64,000 nucleotides of DNA. Origin: Woronichinia naegeliana WA131 (GTDB taxonomy: Bacteria; Cyanobacteriota; Cyanobacteriia; Cyanobacteriales; Microcystaceae). Within the stretch, counting starts at the first letter, position 1. Each line of letters begins with the position of its first letter. Both the position numbers and the translations under genes were made by a program. The stretch is from assembly GCA_025370055.1 (NCBI GenBank), contig CP073041.1, forward strand, positions 186,001-250,000. The letters run 5' to 3'. Shown here piece after piece: positions 55,216 to 62,933 of the stretch. The notes beneath the pieces were generated by a model, which saw only the letters and a list, made by a program, of their open reading frames with translations, made no database searches and was not told the DNA's origin.

Positions 55216-56346
55216 TTAGGCAGGGGAATTTGCCCTGATTTTGTCAAAAATAGCTCCCTTGGCAAAAAACTCTTTTTCAATCAAAGACCAACCGCCCAAA
55301 TCTTGAGCATTAAACAGGGTTTCAATCGGTGGGAATTTCGACTCAGTCGCAACAGCAACAAAGGGATTAACCGAACGGTAGCCGAACGTAGTAAATTCAT
55401 CCTGAGCTTCCTGGGAATAGAGGAAATCTACAAAGGCTTCTGCCACTTTGCGATTGCGATGCTTATCCACATTTTTTTCAACGATCGCCACAGGATTATC
55501 AATAGAAATATTAACGGGCGGAATAAAGTAACTGGTATTCGGTTGGTTTTTCTCGGCTAAAAATACCTCGTTTTCGTAGGTGACTAGGACATCGCCCTGA
55601 CCCTGTTTGAAGAAAAGGTCGCTGGCAGTCCGCGCATCTTGAACGAGGTTGGGGCTATTCTGATAGACTTTGGTGACAAATTGCTGGGCTTGCTCTGGTT
55701 CACCACCAGTTTGAGTGACAGAACCCCACAGCCCTAAAAACTGCCAGATAGCGATTCCAGAGGTTTGAGGATCGGCTGAAACAAGCTTTATATCGTCGCT
55801 AGCTAAATCTGCCCAAGTTTTAATATTTTTGGGGTTATCTTTACGGGTCACAATCGTCGCTACCGACTGACTTACGATGCCTCGTCGGGGAAACCTGATT
55901 TGCCAATCTTCGTTCACCAAGCCCGCTTCTGCCAGTCTGATCACATCCAACGGCAGAGCAAGATGGACAACATCTGCTTCTTGTTTGCCGGCAATAACAT
56001 CATCGGCTTGGGCGACAGAACCGCCATAGCTGGTTTCAATTGTGACGTTTTGGTTGTGTTCTTTTTTCCACTGTTCAACAAATTTTGGGATGATTTCCTT
56101 ATAAACCGCTTCGGTTACGGAAAAAGAGACTAGGTTAAGTTTGACATCTCCCCCGTAACCCTCGCCATCACAGGCAGCTAGGGTCAGAGTCAACAACAAT
56201 CCACAGAGAAAAAGACCGCCATAAATTTTAAATTCTTGTCGCCCTGATTGGAATATTTTCAGCAAACGGGAACTCAAATTAATCGCAGCTTGAATTAAAT
56301 TCAGTATAAAACTGAGAACAATTGTCACAATGGGTTGTTTATTCAC
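55216..56346 (-). CDS. sbpA: Sulfate ABC transporter substrate-binding protein (SbpA-like)
   Basis: This 376-residue lipoprotein binds sulfate or thiosulfate for CysTWA-type import. A long N-terminal stretch (1-45) precedes the true signal YGGLFLCGLLLTLTLAACDG with its lipobox Cys, so translation may really begin later. The mature part shows the family motifs LVSFSVTEAVYKEIIPKFVE, IETSYGGSVAQADDVIAGKQ, ADVVHLALPLDVIRLAEAGL and TSGIAIWQFLGLWGSV. It is intact and is followed 38 bp later by pstS. No cysTWA genes are in the window. Confidence 0.92.
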   Translation of the reverse strand: MNKQPIVTIVLSFILNLIQAAINLSSRLLKIFQSGRQEFKIYGGLFLCGLLLTLTLAACDGEGYGGDVKLNLVSFSVTEAVYKEIIPKFVEQWKKEHNQNVTIETSYGGSVAQADDVIAGKQEADVVHLALPLDVIRLAEAGLVNEDWQIRFPRRGIVSQSVATIVTRKDNPKNIKTWADLASDDIKLVSADPQTSGIAIWQFLGLWGSVTQTGGEPEQAQQFVTKVYQNSPNLVQDARTASDLFFKQGQGDVLVTYENEVFLAEKNQPNTSYFIPPVNISIDNPVAIVEKNVDKHRNRKVAEAFVDFLYSQEAQDEFTTFGYRSVNPFVAVATESKFPPIETLFNAQDLGGWSLIEKEFFAKGAIFDKIRANSPA

Positions 56347-56999
56347 ACAGAACCATCCTAACCACAGTATCTTGATCGGATTTTCGTAATTAATTCACAA
56401 TTCACGGATTATAGGGCTATTAAATTGGCTTTGTCAACGAATCGTGTCAGGATTGTGTCAAAAATGTGTCGTAAATATGTCAAAAATGGTTTAGAGATGT
56501 TTTAGGACTGGATAACGAAAATAACACGTCAGTTTATCTGCACGCTACCCCAAAAGACAGCAATCCACTAAAATTCAATCAACTTGCTGTTATTTTAGCT
56601 TTTGCCCCTATGAATTTTTCGGCGATCGCCCCCAATCTAAGAAAGCTCTTGCCTCGATGGTTCGGCACTTTCCTATTAATTTTCTCCATCACTCTGCTGG
56701 GAACAGTTGGATTATTTCAAGGCATGGCCGCCAGTCAAGGAGCCAAGCCAGAGGTCATTCGTATTGATTATGCCTATTACAATCCTGTCAGTCTCGTCTT
56801 AAAACAAAAGGGTTGGCTAGAGGAAAGTTTAAAGAAAGACAACATCAAGGTTGAGTGGGTTTTGAGTCAGGGTAGTAATAAAGCTTTGGAATTTCTCAAT
56901 GCTCGCAGTTTAGATTTTGGATCAACGGCTGGAGCGGTGGCTTTAATTGGTAAAGCGAATGGCAAGGGTGCGACCTTTAGTTGATAAAAGCTGTTGTAA

Positions 57000-57938
57000 T
57001 CAGGGTTCTACAGGGAACCCATATTGATCAAGTTTTGCCCAAAATTGACTCCATCGTTCCTTGGTCAATACCAAAGCTCGTAGGCTCAAAATAATTCCTG
57101 CTCCTTTTTCCTTCCATCGCATCCCTGAACAACATAATCGTTGTTTGACCAACGTCTTACAAGCTGCTTCCGTAACACCTGAACCAATCGGATACTTTTT
57201 CTCTATGTATTCAGCATAATCCATTTGATGCTGATGATTCTCGTAATAAGTAATCGCCGCTTGTAGTTTCTCGGTAAGATTCTTAGAATGACTTTTTTCT
57301 TCTTTGACTTCTTTCATCAGATTTAGCAGTTCTCCTGCTTTTCCTTTTTCATGCTTGAGTTCTCGACAATTTTCAGTCAACCATTCTTTTTGTTTTGACA
57401 CGGTATTCGGATGCAACGCTTCTGCCAAGGCACCTAAGTAACCAGAGGCATGATAGAAATCTAATATCTGTTCTTCCGTTTGCTTTTCTAAAAACTTCCA
57501 ATTTGATTCTGCCCCGTCTGCTATCCCGACCAATGTTGCCTCTGGATAACGGTTTTTCGCTCGCTCAATTTCTCTTTCTAATCTTTCTAGAAAACTCTTT
57601 TTTCCATACTCTGGTGCCGCACCTAGATAGATTGTATGTTGACGTTCGCCTTCACTATCGTATAGGGAAACGGTTCCCACCATTGCTTCACGGTAGCCAT
57701 CCTCACACATCAGCATACAGGTTCCATCTAATCCTATTCCCACTGTTGCAATTTGGCTATCCTCCTTGGGCGGGGCATAACTCCACGCTTCTTCTTTTGC
57801 CTGTACCACACTTCCTACTGCTTCACTCAATCTTTGGATATAGGATAGCGCTACTTTTCTACCATGATTTTCTAATAAATCATTTTTCACCTCTTTGCCT
57901 GCCATCCCTGACATTTTTGAGGATACCTGTTTTGCCAA
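57000..57938 (-). CDS. IS-C copy 5 OrfB
   Basis: An intact 312-residue frame. It combines Asn in AKNRYPE (as copies 1 and 3) with Ile in YAEYIEKK (as copies 2 and 4), a mosaic of the two variants. Confidence 0.88.
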   Translation of the reverse strand: MAKQVSSKMSGMAGKEVKNDLLENHGRKVALSYIQRLSEAVGSVVQAKEEAWSYAPPKEDSQIATVGIGLDGTCMLMCEDGYREAMVGTVSLYDSEGERQHTIYLGAAPEYGKKSFLERLEREIERAKNRYPEATLVGIADGAESNWKFLEKQTEEQILDFYHASGYLGALAEALHPNTVSKQKEWLTENCRELKHEKGKAGELLNLMKEVKEEKSHSKNLTEKLQAAITYYENHQHQMDYAEYIEKKYPIGSGVTEAACKTLVKQRLCCSGMRWKEKGAGIILSLRALVLTKERWSQFWAKLDQYGFPVEP

Positions 57939-58308
57939 TAATGGCGTTGATGTTATGATTATCCTTGCTTCTCTTTCTAAGGGGCAATACGTTTTTCCTC
58001 AAAGGTGAACGCTGATATACATGACGATTCACTATAACCTCACCATAAGGTGTTTGATATTCTTTCGGTTGCTCTCCCTTACTCTTCCAGATTTCTTCAC
58101 CGATTTTTAAGGGTGAACCATCTGTATCTAAATATTTCAAGGCTTCTTTGCTGGCGATGCAACCTACTTCGTTTAAGCCTTTTTGAATATTTATTTCTGT
58201 ATCCAACATTGAACGACTGAGTTCTAATGTTAGTTCTATTTTTATCTTTGAACCCTCTACATTAATTAGTTTTGCTGTCATCATTGTTTCCTCTTTGTCA
58301 CTTTTCAT
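57880..58308 (-). CDS. IS-C copy 5 OrfA
   Basis: The 142-residue frame is the same as in the other IS-C copies. Confidence 0.85.
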   Translation of the reverse strand: MKSDKEETMMTAKLINVEGSKIKIELTLELSRSMLDTEINIQKGLNEVGCIASKEALKYLDTDGSPLKIGEEIWKSKGEQPKEYQTPYGEVIVNRHVYQRSPLRKNVLPLRKRSKDNHNINAIIGKTGILKNVRDGRQRGEK

Positions 58309-59270
58309 CCCATGTTAACACTTTTCTTTTCCTTCATCAACTAAAGGTCACACCCAATGGCAATCCTATCCAGTCTATCTATGTTTTTTCTAAACCTGAA
58401 TGGGCGGCTTTAGTGGTTAAAAAAGGTTCGCCCATTAAATCGGTTAAAGACCTCAAAGGCAAAAAAATTGCCGCCACCAAGGGAACTGATCCCTATATTT
58501 TTCTGCTCAGAGCTTTGGATAAATGTGGCTTAAGTCCTAAAGAGGTGGAAATTGTTTTGTTGCAACACGCAGACGGTCGAGCGGCTCTCGAAAAAGGTGA
58601 TGTGGATGCCTGGGCGGGACTTGATCCTCACATGGCAAAAACCGAAGTAGAAAATGGTTCTCGTTTATTTTTCCGTGAGCCAAATTTTAACAGTTATGGG
58701 GTGTTAAATGTTCGTGAAGAATTTTCTCAAAAATATCCCAATACCGTTAAAAAAGTGCTGATTGCCTATGAAAAAGCTCGAAAATGGTCGGTACAAAATA
58801 AAGCTCAATTACAGGATGTTTTAGAGAAAGAATCTAAACTTAGTCCTGCGGTGGCGGCTAAACAATTAGAACGCACGAATTTAAAAGATTCCCGTATTGG
58901 TGATGCTCAGAAAAAGGTAATTATTGCTTCGGGTAATGTGCTGAAAAGAAGTGGAGTCATTCCTAATTCAGTAGATGTTCCAAAAACTACTAATAGTCTG
59001 ATTAATCCCCAATATCGCAATAGTATTTAAATCCAATGGCTAAGACCCTACTTTCTCCAGCAATTCTAAATTTAAGGCGAGGTAAGGGTTGTAGAAAAAA
59101 AGGATAATGGGAAAGGACAACGGGAGCATCTCATTTATGCCATAAGTATTAATACTTATGGGGCAGAAAAATAAGACTTTGAACTTTATCGAACTTTATC
59201 AAAAAAAGAAATGAGAGTATAATAGTCGAGACCCACTTTCCAAAATCTATCCCAATTGAGGAACAATCTC

Positions 59271-59489
59271 ATGTTATCAGTGTTATCAGAAAATGAAAAA
59301 AGGATTCAAGAGTTATGTCAAGAGTTGGGAGAATGTCTCTATCAACAATCTCAAGTTAAAACATTTAATAATTTGGGCGAAATAGAGGAGACTGTCAGAG
59401 ACTTAATGATTCAGTATGTCAACCCAGAAATAGGTATTTTTTTGTCAAAACAAGTACCGAGGAAACCACAGGTCGGATACGAACAGTAA
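59271..59489 (+). CDS. ISKra4-type OrfA of the second element
   Basis: I choose ATG 59271 (MLSVLSENEKRIQELCQELG). The 72-residue frame ends shortly after a run of seven T (59434-59446 region, ATTTTTTTGTC). The minus-one frame after that run reads FFVKTSTEETTGRIRTVKSI and joins OrfB without a stop. This fits a programmed or decayed -1 frameshift. Confidence 0.7.
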   Translation: MLSVLSENEKRIQELCQELGECLYQQSQVKTFNNLGEIEETVRDLMIQYVNPEIGIFLSKQVPRKPQVGYEQ

Positions 59490-59497
59490 AAAGTATT

Positions 59498-60337
59498 TTG
59501 GGGGAATTGCCCATTACAGAAAAACAAGCGAAGAAATTAGAACTAAAGCCTCGAACTCAGATGAGTCCAATGTTAGAGAAGAACTGTTTGCTACTGAGTG
59601 GCGATGAGTCTTATGAAAAAGCAGCTAAGAAAATCCAATCATTGACGGGAATTGCTGTTTCTCACAGTACGCAACAACGCCTTGTACATCGCTATCATTT
59701 TGAAGAATTACCCTCTAACACAGAAGTCGAAGAAATTAGCATAGATGGTGGGAAGGTACGACTCAGAACTCCCAAGGGAGAACCCTTAATTTGGCGTGAT
59801 TATAAAGGAGTCAGTTTTCATCAATTGGGGGTAGCTGCCTTTTTTCAAGATAACTCGGCTTTATTAGATTTGGTTAATTCTCAAATTTTGGCTAAGCCTT
59901 TAATTTGTTTGGGAGATGGACATGATGGTATCTGGAACTTATTTCGTGAGATAGGACAGAAACATGAGCGAATTGAAATTTTGGACTGGTATCACTTAAT
60001 TGAAAACCTCTATAAAGTTGGGGGGTCATTCCAGCGAATTGAGGAGGTCAAGTCTTTTCTTTGGACGGGTGAAGTGGATGCCGCTATCTCCTGTTTTGAG
60101 GGATGGTCAGAGCCTCAAGCTGAGAATTTTATCATTTATTTAAACAAGCATAAACATCGGATTGTCAATTATGGTTATTTGCAGGCAGAGGGCATTTCCA
60201 TTGGCTCTGGCTCTGTCGAATCTCAAGTTAAACAAATTGGTCATCGTCTTAAAATTACTGGTGCGAGTTGGAATTCTGACAATGTACCACAAGTCCTTCG
60301 TCATCGCTGTTCCTATTTAAATGATTACCTTTTTTGA
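59498..60337 (+). CDS. ISKra4-type OrfB of the second element
   Basis: The visible ATG/GTG start gives 279 residues, but the frame is open further upstream into the overlap. Motifs are EVEEISIDGGKVRLRTPKGE (Asp), PLICLGDGHDGIWNLF (Asp) and GISIGSGSVESQVKQIGHR (Glu), the DDE set of ISKra4-type transposases. It is complete to the C-terminal RCSYLNDYLF. Confidence 0.82.
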   Translation: MGELPITEKQAKKLELKPRTQMSPMLEKNCLLLSGDESYEKAAKKIQSLTGIAVSHSTQQRLVHRYHFEELPSNTEVEEISIDGGKVRLRTPKGEPLIWRDYKGVSFHQLGVAAFFQDNSALLDLVNSQILAKPLICLGDGHDGIWNLFREIGQKHERIEILDWYHLIENLYKVGGSFQRIEEVKSFLWTGEVDAAISCFEGWSEPQAENFIIYLNKHKHRIVNYGYLQAEGISIGSGSVESQVKQIGHRLKITGASWNSDNVPQVLRHRCSYLNDYLF

Positions 60338-60392
60338 CTCTTTCATTTACCTCGTTAAGTATTTCTACTTATTGCAAAGGTGAGATGCTCCC

Positions 60393-60558
60393 TCGCTTTG
60401 CCTACAATGAATCCAGATTAATCACATTAGGCAAATTAGAAGGTCGAGTGGTCGTGATTGTCCATACTCCTCGCCAAAATAAAACTCGTATTATTTCCAT
60501 GAGAAAGGCAAACCATCGTGAACAAAAAATCTATCAAAAGCGACTTAACCAAAATTGA
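60393..60558 (+). pseudogene. brnT: BrnT toxin, C-terminal fragment
   Basis: FAYNESRLITLGKLEGRVVV, IVHTPRQNKTRIISMRKANH, REQKIYQKRLNQN is the second half of a BrnT-type ribonuclease toxin. The first half (with WDxxK) is absent to the left of the ISKra4-type element. Longer frames starting inside the element are spurious. Confidence 0.8.
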
Positions 60559-60727
60559 TCTAATGACAGATGAGGATATTGATTACTCAGATATTCCAGA
60601 ATTGGGAGATGAATTTTTTACCAAAGCTACCGTTCCCTTCCCAACTTCCTATACAAACCGACCTATTTCAGAAAATCCCGACTATTCTCCCCTAAATACA
60701 AATAAATCTCTACATCAAGCAAAATGA
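60518..60727 (+). CDS. brnA: BrnA-like antitoxin
   Basis: This 69-residue acidic protein begins with a Lys-rich stretch (MNKKSIKSDLTKIDLMTDED) followed by DIDYSDIPELGDEFFTKATV, the SDIPELxDxFF motif typical of BrnA antitoxins. It overlaps the brnT end by 41 bp. It lacks the usual C-terminal ribbon-helix-helix, so it may be short or orphaned, since its toxin is truncated. Confidence 0.7.
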   Translation: MNKKSIKSDLTKIDLMTDEDIDYSDIPELGDEFFTKATVPFPTSYTNRPISENPDYSPLNTNKSLHQAK

Positions 60728-60892
60728 AAACAGCCAAGCAAACTCAGAACTATTTGAATTTTCAGCTAATATTTTCCTAATCAAAAAATAATTCATCGCC
60801 TGGGCAATCAACATTCGATCAAATGGATCGCCATGATGGGAGGGAAGAGCAATATAAGTCTTGGTATCTGCAAACGTGACGGGTAAATTCAA
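60710..60892 (-). pseudogene. PIN-domain toxin, remnant
   Basis: LPVTFADTKTYIALPSHHGD and PFDRMLIAQAMNY carry the HHxDPFDRMLIAQA motif of PIN toxins. The N-terminal half is missing and the sequence after AMNY does not resemble the family end. It lies directly downstream of an antitoxin remnant. Confidence 0.7.
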
Positions 60893-60894
60893 GG

Positions 60895-60954
60895 TTAATC
60901 AAAATCCTCAGACATCCAAACTTTCCCCTTTAAAATTTCGGCGTTGCTGATTTA
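60895..60954 (-). pseudogene. DUF2281-type antitoxin, C-terminal remnant
   Basis: EILKGKVWMSEDFD-stop matches the conserved end (GKxWMxxDFD) of DUF2281-type antitoxins that precede PIN toxins. Only about 18 codons remain. Confidence 0.6.
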
Positions 60955-61114
60955 CCGTATGAATCTATCAAGATGCAATTTTTAACACATTGATTCACAC
61001 TGGTTTCTAGATGTATGCAAAATTCGATTTCATCTCCTGATTAAACAACGTAAAAAAAAGGAACCAGCGAATCAAGGGATTCAGACCAATTCCGACGGAC
61101 TGTTTTTAAAAAGG

Positions 61115-61422
61115 TTAGAGATAGCCATAAAATAAATGATCCGATAGAATAGCAAAAGACAGTTTTAACAAAAAGGTAAATTGTATGCTGAAAAAATCAG
61201 TAACGGAAATCAGTGAAGACCTAAAATCGCTGTACATCGAAACAGCCAAAAAACTAAAAGGTAGCGACAGGAGACAATTCATGGCACAGGTTGTACAAGG
61301 TTTGGGAATAGGGGGACAAACCTTCGCAGAACGCGAATTAGGGTGGAATAGACGAACAATCCGCAAAGGAACAGAAGAATTAACGAGTGGTCAAGCATTC
61401 ATAGATGGTCGCAGCCGTAGTC
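61115..61422 (+). mobile_element. ISAzo13-family fragment 2
   Basis: It starts GTTAGAGATAGCCATAAAAT, identical to fragment 1, and is cut at 61422 by IS-E copy 2. Confidence 0.75.
61185..61422 (+). pseudogene. ISAzo13-family transposase N-terminus
   Basis: The first 79 residues are the same as fragment 1 (MLKKSVTEISEDLKSLYIET to QAFIDGRSRS). The frame then enters IS-E. The catalytic part is absent. Confidence 0.8.
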
Positions 61423-62869
61423 ATCCGTGTCAACTTAAAGGAATGGGTTCCCAAATTTGTTGATTGAGAGCGGCCTTTTCTCGATGTCGCTTTCTCTCAG
61501 CTTTGACCAAACCAAATAACTTAGCACGTTCAGCCAGATAGGTTACTGTATCAGGCTTTTCTCCTCTAGCAATAGCCTTCGCTACATAGTATAGACTCCG
61601 AAACACCATCTCTACTGAGATTTTTTCTTTCGGTTGATTTAGAGCAATCGCCACTTCCCCTACCAATTGATTTAAGACCGTATAGAAAATCAAAGTGCAA
61701 ATAATCTGGATTTGGACACCATTCTTATTACCTACCCATAAATAGGCTAGTCCTAAAAGTCTTTTCGTTAATAAAAAGGCTTCTTCGATTGTCCATCGTC
61801 TTCGATATAAATCACAGACCTCTTCGGCGGACAGTTGTTCGGGAGACAACACATTTGTTAAATACTGATACCAGATTGTTCCCCATAATACTGAGACTAA
61901 TCTCACCGGATGCTTGCAAGGATTAGAACGGTAATTTCCCATAATGATAATCTCATCTCTGTAATGACTACCTTGAGACAATACTTGTTTGGTTTTGTAA
62001 GATGTACCCGCTCTAAATCTGGTTAGAAAAAACTTTTTAGCTTCTGTTAACAAATCAAACCACACAAAGCTAAAAAATCCCATATCTACGAGAATTAAAC
62101 CATTTTCTGGTAATTTAGCTGCCAATTCTTTACACCATATTTTATCATTTGATTTATCATTTTCTGTGTACCATAAAGTAACGGGTCTTTGGGTAAAGGC
62201 TTCCACTACCATCATTATTTTACCCCCCAATTTACTCTTTTCTTCTTTACTTATTTTCATATTTTTCCTTATCTGCTCTAGCGTTGAGCCATCTGCTATC
62301 CACACTGCACTAAACTTTTCTCTTATTTTTTCCCATTTTTCTCCTACTTGGAGCTTCTTCCCTTTTTCGGCTGCTTTTTCTAACACTCCTTTTAGTAATA
62401 TTGCAAATATTTCGGCTGGCACATTCATCATTCTTTTTGATACTGCCTGTTTGCTTACTTTTAATGATGCTACCCATAGCAATCCCTCTTCCTCTAACAG
62501 TCTTACCGCTTCACTTATACCCGCTATTTGACGATACACTATACTTAACACTAATGCCACCATTACTGGTAAATTTAATACCCTATCTCTCATCATTTTC
62601 TCATGAGTTCCCTGTAAATATTTTAATGGTGTAAACATTGTGGGTTCTAGTAATTCAAACAACTCTTTTGTTATTTCAGGGATTTCTACCCCTGGCTGAT
62701 TTGTCTTACGACGTAAGTCTGGGTTTCCTTTTCTCCGAGGATGTTGTCTTGCCATTTGTTTTTTGCTCACTTTTTTATATACTAACCTTTTTTTCAGCCT
62801 ACTCTTACTTCCGCCTGCTTTTAGGCTAATCTTTTGTGAGTAGGCATTTTGGCTTAAGTTGACACCAAT
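61423..62869 (-). mobile_element. IS-E copy 2 (IS4 family)
   Basis: It has the same ends as copy 1, in opposite orientation. Its two flanks do not match: ISAzo13 on the left, a piece of another IS-E on the right. Confidence 0.88.
61430..62770 (-). CDS. IS-E transposase, full length (446 aa)
   Basis: This intact IS4-family DDE transposase starts MSKKQMARQHPRRKGNPDLR. The catalytic residues are in FSAVWIADGSTLEQ (first Asp, about 160), GLILVDMGFFSFVWF (second Asp, about 229) and LYRRRWTIEEAFLLTKRLLG (YREK signature, about 345). It is the likely source of protein for the broken copy in pstS and for the terminal fragments at 29714. Confidence 0.92.
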   Translation of the reverse strand: MSKKQMARQHPRRKGNPDLRRKTNQPGVEIPEITKELFELLEPTMFTPLKYLQGTHEKMMRDRVLNLPVMVALVLSIVYRQIAGISEAVRLLEEEGLLWVASLKVSKQAVSKRMMNVPAEIFAILLKGVLEKAAEKGKKLQVGEKWEKIREKFSAVWIADGSTLEQIRKNMKISKEEKSKLGGKIMMVVEAFTQRPVTLWYTENDKSNDKIWCKELAAKLPENGLILVDMGFFSFVWFDLLTEAKKFFLTRFRAGTSYKTKQVLSQGSHYRDEIIIMGNYRSNPCKHPVRLVSVLWGTIWYQYLTNVLSPEQLSAEEVCDLYRRRWTIEEAFLLTKRLLGLAYLWVGNKNGVQIQIICTLIFYTVLNQLVGEVAIALNQPKEKISVEMVFRSLYYVAKAIARGEKPDTVTYLAERAKLFGLVKAERKRHREKAALNQQIWEPIPLS

Positions 62870-62933
62870 GGGGTAAAGGCTTCCACTACCATCATTATTT
62901 TACCCCCCAATTTACTCTTTTCTTCTTTACTTA
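62870..62933 (-). mobile_element. IS-E internal fragment
   Basis: These 64 bp repeat 62190-62253 of IS-E copy 2 (GGGTAAAGGCTTCCACTACC to TTCTTTACTTA). IS-A copy 4 is inserted at its right edge. It is what is left of a third IS-E copy. Confidence 0.8.

Larger units (their letters stand above)
56966..58355 (-). mobile_element. IS-C copy 5 (1390 bp) in ssuA
   Basis: It is flanked by AATGGCAA (56958-56965, 58356-58363). It is transcribed against ssuA. Confidence 0.92.
56610..59030 (+). pseudogene. ssuA: SsuA-like aliphatic sulfonate-binding protein, split by IS-C
   Basis: Piece one (56610-56965) has a signal peptide (FGTFLLIFSITLLGTVGLFQ) and the binding-domain start IRIDYAYYNPVSLVLKQKGW. Piece two (58356-59030) continues GNPIQSIYVFSKPEWAALVV, KDLKGKKIAATKGTDPYIFL, and ends LINPQYRNSI. 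IS-C left AATGGCAA at both sides. Together they make about 342 residues, the normal length for SsuA. The 3' piece is also open from inside the IS-C end (ATG 58272), giving a potential 252-residue hybrid. Confidence 0.9.
59122..60392 (+). mobile_element. Second ISKra4-type element (1271 bp)
   Basis: The left end GGGAGCATCTCATTTATGCC and the right end read inward as GGGAGCATCTCACCTTTGC are inverted repeats. The flanks (GGACAAC and TCGCTTTG) do not form a target repeat, and the brnT gene on the right is missing its 5' half, so DNA on the left was lost. Confidence 0.75.
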
